Origin: DATCDE01 sp038252405
Lineage (GTDB): Bacteria > Actinomycetota > Actinomycetes > Prado026
Assembly (NCBI GenBank): GCA_038252405.1
Contig: JBBSAJ010000009.1
Span: 1 to 64,000, forward strand
Length of the DNA: 64,000 nucleotides
Direction: 5' to 3'
The position numbers and the translations under genes are program-made. Below, in pieces: positions 22,668 through 30,883 of the stretch (the stretch's first letter is position 1; each line of letters opens with the position of its first letter). Below the pieces are notes generated by a model. That model did no database searches. It worked only from the letters and a program-made list of their open reading frames with translations, and had not been told where the DNA came from.

Positions 22668-23141
22668 ATGCGCACCATCGAGCAGCTGCTGCCCGACCAC
22701 CCGTTCTTCACCGGGCTGGAGGAGCCGGAGCTCCGGCTGGTCTCCGGGTGCGCGACCAACGTGCACTTTCACCCCGGCGAGTTCCTGTTCAAGCAGGGCG
22801 GGTCCGCCGAGAGGTTCTTCATCGTGCGGCACGGGTCGGTCGCCATCGAGGTGCACAGTGCCGAGCGCGGCACTGTCGTCATCGACACCGTGGGGGACGG
22901 CGAGGTCATCGGCTTCTCCTGGCTGGTACCCCCGTACCGCTACGTGTTCGACGGCCGCGCGGTGGTGGAGACGAGCGCGGTCGCGTTCGACGGCACCTGC
23001 CTGCGCGGCAAGTGCGAGGACGACCCCCGGCTCGGCTACGCGCTCATGCAGCGGGTGTCCTCGGTGATGTACGAGCGCATGCAGGCCGCCCGGGTCCGGA
23101 TGCTCGACATGTACGGGTCCCCCCGTGACCGCGCCCACTGA
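22668..23141 (+). CDS. Cyclic-nucleotide-binding domain protein without HTH
   Basis: The 157-residue product is a Crp-like cNMP-binding beta roll: FHPGEFLFKQGGSAERFFIVRHGSVAIE and the phosphate-cassette region GDGEVIGFSWLVPPYRYVFDGRAV. A short C-helix (GYALMQRVSSVMYERMQAARVRML) ends the chain, with no DNA-binding domain. It therefore cannot be a classical regulator. It may gate hydrogenase activity or assembly by cyclic nucleotide or another ligand. It sits between the beta and gamma genes and overlaps the latter by 17 bp. Confidence 0.85.
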   Translation: MRTIEQLLPDHPFFTGLEEPELRLVSGCATNVHFHPGEFLFKQGGSAERFFIVRHGSVAIEVHSAERGTVVIDTVGDGEVIGFSWLVPPYRYVFDGRAVVETSAVAFDGTCLRGKCEDDPRLGYALMQRVSSVMYERMQAARVRMLDMYGSPRDRAH

Positions 23142-23985
23142 CACCGCCGTCCAGCGGTCGGCCGGCCCGGCGCCGGACGCGATGGTGCCGCGGCCGTTCC
23201 GGGTGGTCGGCAACCGCCAGGACACCCGCGACACGGTCACCTTGACCCTCGAGCCGGTCGGTGGACGGCGGCTGGGCCACGAGCCCGGCCAGTTCACCAT
23301 GCTCTCCGCGTTCGGGGTCGGCGAGGTGCCCATCTCGATCAGCAGTCCGGTGAGCGGGCCGCTGGAACACACCGTGCGCGACGTCGGCGGGGTCACCCAC
23401 ACCCTGGTCCAGGCCCGCGAGGGCAGCATGCTCGGCGTCCGCGGCCCGTTCGGCACCGGCTGGCGGGCCGGCGACGGCAGGGGTGGCGACGTCGTGTTCG
23501 TGGCCGGCGGGATCGGGCTGGCCCCGCTGCGGCCGGCCGTGCTCGAGGTGCTCGCCGACCGCGACGCCTACGGCCGGGTGGTGCTGCTCTACGGCACCCG
23601 TACCCCGGATGAGGTGCTGTACGGCCGCGAGCTCGAGCAGTGGCAGCAGCACGGGGTCGACGTCGAGGTGATCGTCGACTACGGGCCGCCGTCCTGGCAC
23701 GGTCGGGTCGGCCTGGTCACCAAGCTGGTGCCCCGCGGCGGCTTCGACCCGGAGCGCACGCTGGCGCTGGTCTGCGGGCCCGAGGTCATGATGCGGTTCG
23801 TCGCCATCGCGCTCACCGACCGCGGGGTCGCAGCCGGTCGGATCCGGCTGTCCATGGAGCGCAGCATGGTCTGCGGCATCGGGCTGTGCGGGCACTGCCA
23901 GCTGCGCGAGCTGTTCGTCTGCGCCGACGGGCCGGTCTTCGACTACGACCGGCTGGTCCCGCTGCTCGACCTGCGGGAGGTGTGA
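23125..23985 (+). CDS. hyhG: [NiFe] hydrogenase group 3b gamma subunit (FAD/NAD(P) reductase)
   Basis: The 286-residue product belongs to the ferredoxin-NADP reductase superfamily: FAD contact HEPGQFTMLSAFGVGEVPISISS, NAD(P) site FVAGGIGLAPLRPAVLEVL and VCGPEVMMRF. A C-terminal [2Fe-2S] set follows at C250/C255/C258/C266 (VCGIGLCGHCQ...FVC). It passes electrons between NAD(P)H and the beta subunit. Its GTG start lies inside the preceding cNMP gene, so translation is coupled. This is the usual architecture of HyhG/HydG of NADP-linked hydrogenases. Confidence 0.92.
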   Translation: MTAPTDTAVQRSAGPAPDAMVPRPFRVVGNRQDTRDTVTLTLEPVGGRRLGHEPGQFTMLSAFGVGEVPISISSPVSGPLEHTVRDVGGVTHTLVQAREGSMLGVRGPFGTGWRAGDGRGGDVVFVAGGIGLAPLRPAVLEVLADRDAYGRVVLLYGTRTPDEVLYGRELEQWQQHGVDVEVIVDYGPPSWHGRVGLVTKLVPRGGFDPERTLALVCGPEVMMRFVAIALTDRGVAAGRIRLSMERSMVCGIGLCGHCQLRELFVCADGPVFDYDRLVPLLDLREV

Positions 23986-23986
23986 C

Positions 23987-24829
23987 ATGACAACCACCGC
24001 CGGCACCGGTTACAGCGGCTACGCCGGGCCCACCGACCACCGACCCACCCTGGCGGTCTGGAAGTTCGCCTCGTGCGACGGCTGCCAGCTGTCGGTGCTG
24101 GACTGCGAGGACGAGCTGCTCGCCATCGCCGACGCCGTGCACATCGCCTACTTCCCTGAGGCCACCCGGGCGGTGGTCGCCGGGCCGTACGACCTGTCCC
24201 TCGTCGAGGGGTCGATCACCACGGTCGGGGACGCCGAGCGGATCCAGGAGATCCGCAAGGTCTCCAGGACGCTCATCACCATCGGGGCCTGCGCCACCAG
24301 CGGCGGCATCCAGGCGCTGCGCAACTTCGCCGATGTCGAGCAGTACCGCTCGATCGTGTACGCGCACCCGTCCTACATCTCCACCCTGGAGCGGTCCACC
24401 CCGATCGTCGACCACGTCCAGGTGGACGCCGAGCTGCGCGGCTGCCCGGTCGACAAGGGCCAGCTGCTCGAGCTGCTGGCCGCCTTCCTGCAGGACCGGC
24501 CGGCCCGGCTGGTCACCGACAGCGTGTGCACCGAGTGCAAGCGCCGCGGCGCCGTCTGCGTGGCAGTGGCCCACGGCACGCCCTGCCTCGGCCCGGTCAC
24601 CCACGGTGGGTGCGGGGCGCTGTGCCCGGCCTTCAACCGGGGCTGCTTCGGCTGCTTCGGTCCGGTGCGCTCGGCCAACACGGCCTCGCTCGCCGACCGG
24701 CTGGTCGACCTGGGCATGCCCCAGCGGGACGTCGTCCGGTTCTTCCGCACCTTCAACGCCGGGGCCGAGGCCTTCAAGGACGAGAGCACCAGGCACGAGC
24801 AGCGCGAGGCGGAGGGGATCAGGCCGTGA
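23987..24829 (+). CDS. hyhS: [NiFe] hydrogenase group 3b small subunit
   Basis: The 280-residue product has the NuoB-like small-subunit fold with the proximal cluster C30/C33 (SCDGCQLSVLDCED), GACATSGGIQALR and LRGCPVDKGQLLELL. Further cysteines are VCTECKRRG, GTPCLGPVTHGGCGALCP and NRGCFGCFGP, which bind the outer Fe-S clusters. There is no twin-arginine signal, so the enzyme stays in the cytosol, as expected for group 3. It starts one base after the gamma stop and overlaps the large-subunit gene by GTGA. Confidence 0.93.
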   Translation: MTTTAGTGYSGYAGPTDHRPTLAVWKFASCDGCQLSVLDCEDELLAIADAVHIAYFPEATRAVVAGPYDLSLVEGSITTVGDAERIQEIRKVSRTLITIGACATSGGIQALRNFADVEQYRSIVYAHPSYISTLERSTPIVDHVQVDAELRGCPVDKGQLLELLAAFLQDRPARLVTDSVCTECKRRGAVCVAVAHGTPCLGPVTHGGCGALCPAFNRGCFGCFGPVRSANTASLADRLVDLGMPQRDVVRFFRTFNAGAEAFKDESTRHEQREAEGIRP

Positions 24830-26133
24830 CGCACAAGCTGACCGGCGACGGCCGGGTGCTGTCCGTCGACACGCTGGCCCGGGTCGAGGGTGAGGGCGCG
24901 ATGCACGTGCAGGTGCACGGCGGTGAGGTGACCGACGTCCAGCTGCAGATCTTCGAGCCGCCGCGGTTCTTCGAGGCGTTCCTGCGCGGCCGGGCGTACA
25001 CCGAGCCCCCGGACATCACCGCGCGCATCTGCGGGATCTGCCCGGTGGCCTACCAGATGTCCGCCTGCAACGCGATCGAGCAGGCCTGCGGGGTGGTCGT
25101 CCCCGAGGAGATCCGCCAGCTGCGCCGGCTGCTGTACTGCGGTGAGTGGATCGAGAGCCACGCCCTGCACGTGTACCTGCTGCACGCCCCCGACTTCCTC
25201 GGCTACCCGGGTGTCGTGGAGATGGCCCGCGACTACCGTGAGCTGGTCGAGCAGGGGCTGCGGCTGAAGAAGGCCGGCAACCAGCTGCTCGAGCTGATCG
25301 GCGGCCGGGCGATCCACCCGGTGAACGTGAAGATCGGGGGCTTCTACCGGCTGCCCACGCCGGCCGAGCTGCGCGACTTCCGCCCCGTCCTCGAGCAGGC
25401 GCTGGCCGACTCGATCGCGACCGTCCAGGCGGTGGCCGGGTTCGAGACACCGGACTTCGAGCAGCCGTACACCTATCTGTCACTGCGCCGCGAGGACGGC
25501 TACCCGCTGGAGTCCGGCTCGGTCGTCACGAGCACGGGGCTCGCGTTCCCGGTCGAGCGGTTCGACGAGCACGTGGCCGAGCAGCACGTCGAGCACTCGA
25601 ACGCGCTGCACGCCTGGCTGCGCGGCTCCGGCCCGTACGTCGTCGGCCCGCTGGCCCGGTACTCGCTCAACCACGACGTGCTCACCGACGTGGCCAAGGA
25701 GGCCGCGGCGGCGGCCGGGCTCGGCGACACCTGCCGCAACCCGTTCCGGTCCATCGTGGTGCGGGCCGTCGAGCTGGTGGAGGCCTGCCAGGTCGCGCTG
25801 CAGGTCGTGGACAGCTGGCGGGGCGCGCCGGCCGCGGCGGTGCCGGTCGAGCCGCGGGCGGGGGTCGGCTACGGCGGCACCGAGGCGCCGCGCGGGCTGC
25901 TCATCCACCGCTACCGGCTGGCCGAGGACGGCACCATCGAGGACGCCGTCATCATCCCGCCGACGTCACAGAACCAGCCGAGCATCGAGGCGGACCTGCG
26001 CGGCTTCGTGCAGGACCGGCTGGACCTGCCCGACGACGAGCTGACCCGCCAGTGCGAGCAGGCCATCCGCAACTACGACCCCTGCATCTCCTGTGCGACC
26101 CACTTCCTCGACCTGCACGTGGACCGCGCATGA
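24826..26133 (+). CDS. hyhL: [NiFe] hydrogenase group 3b large subunit
   Basis: The 435-residue catalytic subunit carries both metal-binding motifs: RICGICP (C69, C72) and DPCISCATH (C420, C423, H426). Nine residues (FLDLHVDRA) follow the histidine and would be cut off after nickel insertion by the endopeptidase encoded next. RVEGEGAMHV near the N-terminus and FEPPRFFEAFLRGR are family stretches. It catalyses reversible H2 oxidation linked to NADP(H), and some relatives reduce sulfur. GTG 24826 overlaps the small-subunit stop. Confidence 0.94.
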   Translation: MTHKLTGDGRVLSVDTLARVEGEGAMHVQVHGGEVTDVQLQIFEPPRFFEAFLRGRAYTEPPDITARICGICPVAYQMSACNAIEQACGVVVPEEIRQLRRLLYCGEWIESHALHVYLLHAPDFLGYPGVVEMARDYRELVEQGLRLKKAGNQLLELIGGRAIHPVNVKIGGFYRLPTPAELRDFRPVLEQALADSIATVQAVAGFETPDFEQPYTYLSLRREDGYPLESGSVVTSTGLAFPVERFDEHVAEQHVEHSNALHAWLRGSGPYVVGPLARYSLNHDVLTDVAKEAAAAAGLGDTCRNPFRSIVVRAVELVEACQVALQVVDSWRGAPAAAVPVEPRAGVGYGGTEAPRGLLIHRYRLAEDGTIEDAVIIPPTSQNQPSIEADLRGFVQDRLDLPDDELTRQCEQAIRNYDPCISCATHFLDLHVDRA

Positions 26134-26603
26134 CCCTCGTCATCGGTGTCGGCAACCCCGACCGCGGCGACGACGGCGTCGGCCCGGCGGTGGCGGCCCG
26201 GGTGGCTGCGCTGGGGCTGTCCGGCGTCCGGGTGGCGCCGACCGTCGACCCGGCTCGGCTGATCGACGCGTGGGACGGCGAGTCGGACGTGGTCGTCGTC
26301 GACGCCGTCCGGGTGGGCCTCGGCGACGGCCCCCGCGTGGTCTCGCTGCGGGTCGACGAGCAGCCGCTGCCGGGCTGGGCCGCCTGCGGAGGCACCCACG
26401 CGTTCAGCGTGGCCTCGGCGATCGAGCTGTCCAGGGCACTGGGCCGGCTGCCCGAGCACCTCGTGGTCGTCGGGGTGGCCGGCTGCGACTTCAGCACCGG
26501 CCACGGGCTGTCGTCGGACGTGCGGGGCCGGATGGATGCCGCCATCGAGTCCGTACGGGCCGCCGTCCACGGGGCCCACCCGACCCAGGGCGGGCCGGGC
26601 TGA
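26130..26603 (+). CDS. Hydrogenase maturation endopeptidase (HyaD/HycI family)
   Basis: The 157-residue protein begins TLVIGVGNPDRGDDGVGPAVA, the family signature with a nickel-sensing Asp/Glu position. It also has DVVVVDAVRVGLG and a His in GGTHAFSV. It removes the C-terminal peptide of the large subunit after Ni is in place. It overlaps the large-subunit gene by ATGA, and the large subunit keeps a nine-residue tail to cut. Confidence 0.92.
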   Translation: MTLVIGVGNPDRGDDGVGPAVAARVAALGLSGVRVAPTVDPARLIDAWDGESDVVVVDAVRVGLGDGPRVVSLRVDEQPLPGWAACGGTHAFSVASAIELSRALGRLPEHLVVVGVAGCDFSTGHGLSSDVRGRMDAAIESVRAAVHGAHPTQGGPG

Positions 26604-26833
26604 TGTGCCTGGGCCGGATGTGCCGCGTCGTCGAGGTGCCCGGCGACGGGACGGTGGTCGTCGACGACGCCGGCCGGTCGCACCGGGTCGCCGCGGTGGC
26701 GCTGGCCCAGCCGCCCGTGGTGGGGGAGTGGCTGCTGGTCTACGCCGGGATCGCCCTCGAGCGGCTCGGCGAGCAGGAGGTGCGCGACACGCTCGCGCTG
26801 CGGAACGGCGAACGAGGAGAGGGACCGACATGA
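26603..26833 (+). CDS. hypC: Hydrogenase assembly chaperone HypC/HupF
   Basis: The 76-residue protein begins MCLGRMCRVVEV, keeping the essential N-terminal Met-Cys of HypC. It then has the small beta barrel (VVVDDAGRSHRVAAVALAQP and VGEWLLVYAGIALERL). HypC carries the Fe(CN)2CO unit with HypD and chaperones the large subunit. The usual Pro after MCLG-I/V is replaced by Met-Cys (MCLGRMC). No hypA, B, D, E or F is in this window, so the rest of the maturation set must lie elsewhere. Confidence 0.9.
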   Translation: MCLGRMCRVVEVPGDGTVVVDDAGRSHRVAAVALAQPPVVGEWLLVYAGIALERLGEQEVRDTLALRNGERGEGPT

Positions 26834-27747
26834 CGCGTCGAGCCGGGGTCGTCCTGGCGCTGGTCGCCGCCGCAGTCAGCGGCGTGGCGGTGTTCATCAA
26901 CGCCTACGGGGTCAAGGCCGTGGGCGATGCCACCGTCTACACCACCGCCAAGAACCTGGTGGCGGCACTGCTGCTGGGCGCGGTCTTCGCCGTGTCGGTC
27001 GGCCGGCGTGAGCCGTCGGCTCGGCGGGCGCCGCGGACACCGCTGACCCGTGCGCAGCTGGCCGGGCTGGTTGCCATGGGCATCGGCGGCAGCGTGCCGT
27101 TCGTGCTGTTCTTCGAGGGGCTGCTGCGTGCGTCGTCGGTGCACGCCGCGTTCCTGCACAAGACGCTCGTGCTGTGGGTGGCCCTGCTCGCCGTGCCGCT
27201 GCTGAGGGAGCGGCTGACCTGGGCGCACGGGGTCGCGATCGGGCTGCTGCTGGTCGGGCAGACCGTGCTCGTGGGCGGCGTCGCCGAGTCGTTCGGCCCC
27301 GGCGAGGCGATGATCCTCGCGGCGACCATGCTCTGGGCCCTGGAGACCGTGCTGGCCAAGTGGCTGCTCGGCGGGCTGTCCTCGTGGACCGTCGGCGTGA
27401 CCCGGATGGGCCTGGGCTCGCTCGTCCTGCTCGCCTGGGTCGGGGTGACCGGCCGGTTGGGCGCCCTGGTCGCCCTGGACGCCGCCCAGTGGGGCTGGGT
27501 GCTGCTCACGGGGGCAGTGCTGGCCACCTACGTCGGGCTGTGGCTGGCCGCGCTGGCCCGGGCGCAGGCCGTCGACGTGACCGCCGTCCTGGTGCTGGCC
27601 GCCGTCATCACCGCCGTCCTCGCGGCGCTGGTCAACGGGACGACGTTGCAGCCGGTCGGGCTGCTGCTCGTGCTGGCCGGTGGCGCGCTGGCCGCCGCCC
27701 GGCTGCGCCCGGCCGCCGGCGTCGCGGTCGACACGGCTGGGGCCTGA
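26830..27747 (+). CDS. EamA/DMT-superfamily transporter
   Basis: The 305-residue membrane protein has about ten hydrophobic helices in two EamA repeats: residues about 5-140 with VFINAYGVKAVGDATVYTTAKNL and VLFFEGLLRASSVHAAFLHK, and about 150-295 with ATMLWALETVLAKWLL. It starts inside the hypC stop (ATGA), so it is part of the hydrogenase operon. DMT carriers move small metabolites; a role in metal, cofactor or substrate traffic for the hydrogenase is only inferred from position. Confidence 0.88.
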   Translation: MTRRAGVVLALVAAAVSGVAVFINAYGVKAVGDATVYTTAKNLVAALLLGAVFAVSVGRREPSARRAPRTPLTRAQLAGLVAMGIGGSVPFVLFFEGLLRASSVHAAFLHKTLVLWVALLAVPLLRERLTWAHGVAIGLLLVGQTVLVGGVAESFGPGEAMILAATMLWALETVLAKWLLGGLSSWTVGVTRMGLGSLVLLAWVGVTGRLGALVALDAAQWGWVLLTGAVLATYVGLWLAALARAQAVDVTAVLVLAAVITAVLAALVNGTTLQPVGLLLVLAGGALAAARLRPAAGVAVDTAGA

Positions 27748-27753
27748 GCGGCC

Positions 27754-28518
27754 ATGGAGTCCGGCCCGCTGCTGTTCGCGCGTTTCGCCTACCCGCCGAA
27801 CGCACTGGGCTACTGCGGTCCGGACGGCTCCGGCGAGCTGCTCGAGCGGACGGCGTCCGCGGACGGCGGCCAGGACATGCGCCGGCTGGCCCGCGGGTTC
27901 GAGGGCGCCTGGCCGTACCTGGAGCTGATCGCGCACGAGAACGGTCTGGGCGACCCACTCGACCCGCGCGTGGTGGAGGCGTACTGGATCGGCAACGGGC
28001 TGCTGGACCGGGTCCGCGGCCCGGCCTTCCGCGGCTCGCTCGAGGACCGGTTCCGGCCACGGGTGGGGCGTGCGGTGGGCCACGTGCTGGACCCGGTGGC
28101 CGGCGGCGGCGTGCCGCACCACGCGTTCCACGTGTTCGGGGTGTTCCCCTGGGTCGGGCTGCTGCGCGGCGGTGTTGTCGACGAGCCGCTGCGGGTGCTC
28201 GACCGGTGCCGGATCCGGTGGGCCCGGGTCGACGCGGTCGTCGGTGACCGCGCGGTGGTCCGGTCCCGGCCGCTGGAGTGGCGCGACGGGCGGCTGCTGC
28301 TCGGCGCGCCCGCGGTGGAGGAGGTCACGGTGGCCGAGGCGGGCCGCTCCCTGGCCGCGGGGCTGGCGCCCGGGGACCTGGTGGCCTGCCACTGGGACTG
28401 GGTGTGCACCCGGATCACCGTGGCCCAGGCCACCCAGCTGCGCCATCGGACCGCCCAGGTTCTCGCCGCCGTCCAGCCGGTCAGGGTGACGACGGCGTAT
28501 ACATCGTCGTCACCCTGA
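27754..28518 (+). CDS. Hydrogenase-operon protein, DUF6390-like
   Basis: The 254-residue soluble product starts LFARFAYPPNALGYCGPDGSGELL and contains EGAWPYLELIAHENGLGDPLDPRVVEAYWIGNGLLD and HHAFHVFGVFPWVGLLR. I associate this pattern with DUF6390, an actinobacterial family near [NiFe] hydrogenases, without known function. Conserved Cys and His (GYCGP, HHAFHVF, ACHWDWVC) could bind metal. It is the last gene of the operon. Its final codons, VRVTTAYTSSSP and TGA, are encoded by the palindrome at 28480-28519. Confidence 0.65.
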   Translation: MESGPLLFARFAYPPNALGYCGPDGSGELLERTASADGGQDMRRLARGFEGAWPYLELIAHENGLGDPLDPRVVEAYWIGNGLLDRVRGPAFRGSLEDRFRPRVGRAVGHVLDPVAGGGVPHHAFHVFGVFPWVGLLRGGVVDEPLRVLDRCRIRWARVDAVVGDRAVVRSRPLEWRDGRLLLGAPAVEEVTVAEAGRSLAAGLAPGDLVACHWDWVCTRITVAQATQLRHRTAQVLAAVQPVRVTTAYTSSSP

Positions 28519-28519
28519 C
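28480..28519. terminator. Palindrome family 2, copy 1, bidirectional hairpin
   Basis: The 15-bp perfect arms GTCAGGGTGACGACG and its complement enclose a 10-bp loop with GTATAC. The palindrome holds the stop codon of the plus-strand DUF6390-like gene and that of the convergent minus-strand hydrolase gene (TCA GGG TGA). A bidirectional transcription stop is likely, though no U-run follows. Confidence 0.7.
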
Positions 28520-29721
28520 AGGCTGCTGTCGAAGAACGCGGTGACCCGCGCGGTCCACGCGTCCCGGTGCTGGGCCAGGCCCGCGGTGTGCGGGGTGTCC
28601 GGCAGCTCCCACAGGCTCACGGTCGACGGCGCCACCGCCTGCAGCGCCCGGGCCGCCGAGACCTCTCCCTCACCCGCGATCAGCAGCAGCGGCCGGGGGG
28701 CCACGGCGGCGACGGCCTCCCGCTGGGGCAGCGGGGTCGGCGCCCGGGTGAGCAGCCGGGCGGTCGCGAAGCTGATCACGTCGACGGCCCGCTCGGTGAG
28801 CCCCTCCAGCCGATGTGGCCGCTGCGAGGTGTCGGCGGGCAGCTTCGGCTGCACCCCCTCCGCGACGACGGCGCGGATCCGGGAGTCGGTCGCGGCGGCG
28901 TTGATCGCCTGCTCGCCGCCCATGGACAGCCCCAGGACGCCGATCCGGCCGGGCTCGACGTCCGGCCTGGACTCCAGGTAGGAGACGGCCGCGGCCACGT
29001 CGAGGTCGCCCCACCAGCCGAAGTCCATGCCCGCCCCGCCGCTGCGCCCGTGCCCGCGGTCGTCGTAGAGCAGCACGCCGTAGCCGTGCCCGGCGAGCAC
29101 GGCGGCCTGGTCGAGGACGCCGGAGCGGGTGGAGCCCGACCCGTGCAGCACGGCGACGGCGGCACCGTTCGTGGAGGGGATGTACCAGCCGGACAGCGGC
29201 ACCCCGTCGGCGGTCGTGAAGGAGGCCTCGGCGAAGGGCAGGTCGAGATAGGCCGGGGTTCGGTTGCCTACGTCGGTCGGTGCCGGGTTGGTCCCGGCGA
29301 CCGCCGGCGTCACCGGGACGAGCACGAACTGGAACAGCAGGAACGCGACGGGTAGTGCGGCCAGCCGCCACCAGCCGGGCAGCAGCCGGGTCAGCCGCCA
29401 CCCGCCGATCCCGAGGAGCACCAGCCCGCTGGCCAGTGCCGCGAGCCCGGCCGCCGAGCTGAGGACCAGCCCGGCCTTGGCCAGGTGCACGGCCCCGATC
29501 CCGACACCGGCCACTGCGCCGAGCACGCCCAGGGCGAGGGCGACCGCTCCGACGACGGCGTCACCGGCCCGGCGGACCAGCAGGACGACGCCGAGCGTGA
29601 GCAGCCCCACCACGGCCAACCGCAGGGCCAGCCAGGCCCAGCTGCCCTGACGACCGACGAGCACGGCCAGGCTCACACCCAGCACCTCGCTGGCTCCCTG
29701 CACCCACCCGCGGACCGTCAC
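28510..29721 (-). CDS. Membrane-anchored alpha/beta hydrolase
   Basis: The 403-residue protein has about five hydrophobic helices in residues 10-145 (for example LRLAVVGLLTLGVVLLV) and then an alpha/beta hydrolase domain outside the membrane or attached to it. The domain has VAVLHGSGSTRSGVLDQ, DDRGHGRSGG, the nucleophile elbow GLSMGGEQA and a likely His in DTPHTAG. The overall plan is like membrane-bound dienelactone-hydrolase/BAAT-type enzymes. Its last residues SSLSG and stop lie in palindrome family 2 copy 1, overlapping the hydrogenase-operon end by nine bases. Confidence 0.87.
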   Translation of the reverse strand: MTVRGWVQGASEVLGVSLAVLVGRQGSWAWLALRLAVVGLLTLGVVLLVRRAGDAVVGAVALALGVLGAVAGVGIGAVHLAKAGLVLSSAAGLAALASGLVLLGIGGWRLTRLLPGWWRLAALPVAFLLFQFVLVPVTPAVAGTNPAPTDVGNRTPAYLDLPFAEASFTTADGVPLSGWYIPSTNGAAVAVLHGSGSTRSGVLDQAAVLAGHGYGVLLYDDRGHGRSGGAGMDFGWWGDLDVAAAVSYLESRPDVEPGRIGVLGLSMGGEQAINAAATDSRIRAVVAEGVQPKLPADTSQRPHRLEGLTERAVDVISFATARLLTRAPTPLPQREAVAAVAPRPLLLIAGEGEVSAARALQAVAPSTVSLWELPDTPHTAGLAQHRDAWTARVTAFFDSSLSG

Positions 29722-29812
29722 CCCAGGCTCGCCGTCCCTTCGCGCCCGGCGGGCCGGACGCCGCGTGCGGCCAGCCTGCCAGCCCGGACGACGTAGCGGC
29801 GAGGGTCCAAGG

Positions 29813-30355
29813 TCATGGGGCCAGCCGGCGGTACCCGATGGTCACGTCGTGCACGTGGTGGGCGGGGTCGTGCAGCAGGTACCGGGCGAACGACTCGACC
29901 GTGAAGTACGCGCCGTCGCTGCGGCGACCGGTCCGCTGCCACGCGGCTCCGGTCACCTGGGCCAGCCGGGCGGCCAGCGCCGTGGCAGCGGCGGTGAGCT
30001 CGGCGGCGACGGTGGCCGGGTCCTGGCGGGCGTAGTCGTCCTCGACGGCGGTGGCGTCCTGGTCCCAGTTGGCGAGCAGCGGGTCGCCCTCGGCCAGCAT
30101 CCGGGCCAGCCGATGGTCGAACAGCCGGTACACGTCGCGCACGTGACAGGCGTACTCCAGCCCGGACCACACGTCCGGGGCCGGCCGCCGGCGGGCCCGG
30201 TCGGTGTCGGCCAGCAGGTCCGGCCACGCCTCGGCGGTCTGCCGCAGGGCGCCGACCAGCCGCTTCCGGGGGACCGCGCCGACGTCCGCGCCACACTCGG
30301 GGCAGGGCCGGTCCAGCACCCAGGTCCAGTCCTTGGTGTCGGGAGTGACCGCCAT
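29813..30355 (-). CDS. DinB-like metal-dependent helical-bundle protein
   Basis: The 180-residue product begins with a CPECGADV knuckle and a four-helix DinB-type bundle: HVRDVYRLFDHRLARML and LLHDPAHHVHDVTIG hold three His that usually bind one metal ion. In actinobacteria many DinB-fold proteins are mycothiol- or bacillithiol-dependent transferases or maleylpyruvate isomerase-like. The exact reaction is unknown. It is read in the same direction as the hydrolase 92 bp away. Confidence 0.82.
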   Translation of the reverse strand: MAVTPDTKDWTWVLDRPCPECGADVGAVPRKRLVGALRQTAEAWPDLLADTDRARRRPAPDVWSGLEYACHVRDVYRLFDHRLARMLAEGDPLLANWDQDATAVEDDYARQDPATVAAELTAAATALAARLAQVTGAAWQRTGRRSDGAYFTVESFARYLLHDPAHHVHDVTIGYRRLAP

Positions 30356-30421
30356 GGCCCGCGACCCTAGCGCTGTCCGTTGCTCGGCCCCGCCCCGGGA
30401 GCCGGCTGGCTAGGGTGGCCC

Positions 30422-30675
30422 GCGGACGACGTCGACCTTGACTTCCCCGCCGTCGTGGGCTCCCGCGAGCGGCTCTGGTCGGTCTACGGGGCGGTCTGGG
30501 GCTGGCCGCCCGAGACCGTGACCCTGGAGCAGGACCGCGCGGACCTGGCCCACCATGAGGCCGAGATCGCCGCTCGGCAGTCGTCAACTACGCGCTGTTC
30601 GACGCCGCCGAGACCGTCCTGCTGGGCTGCGTGTACCTCGACCTGGTCGGCTCCGACGTCGATCTGTCAGGGTGA
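30422..30675 (+). pseudogene. Truncated and frameshifted GNAT acetyltransferase
   Basis: The reading frame at 30422 gives DDVDLDFPAVVGSRERLWSV and YGAVWGWPPETVTLEQDRAD, then loses frame. One base is missing near 30584, after which the correct frame reads NYALFDAAETVLLGCVYLDL to a TGA at 30673-30675. These stretches match the N-terminal third of a known GNAT type (GWPP, NYAL, LGCVYI). The start and C-terminal catalytic part are absent. The last codons, L S G and TGA, come from palindrome family 2 copy 2. The rest of the gap to 30884 has no gene. Confidence 0.7.
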
Positions 30676-30708
30676 CGACGGTCCATAGGTCGTCGTCACC
30701 CTGACAGG
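30663..30708. repeat. Palindrome family 2, copy 2
   Basis: Perfect 16-17-bp arms CTGTCAGGGTGACGACG and complement (30664-30680 and 30691-30707) surround a 10-bp loop GTCCATAGGT. It is the same sequence as the copy at 28480 apart from the loop. It ends the broken GNAT fragment. Confidence 0.8.
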
Positions 30709-30883
30709 TCGATGGGCGTTGCGCTGGTGGCTCGGGGTCGGCGAATGAGGCACAGTAGGAACCGGACAAATACCCCATCGCCCGCTGGGCCGCGCACGCA
30801 CCAGGAGCCCCGTCATCGCCACCGCCGCCCCGGCCCGGGACAGGGTCCCCGAGCCGGGGACGGCGACGCGTGGGCTGCGCCGG

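Noticed and set aside
22668..23141. cNMP-domain protein as a Crp-type transcription factor
   Set aside because: The chain ends after the C-helix and lacks any helix-turn-helix.
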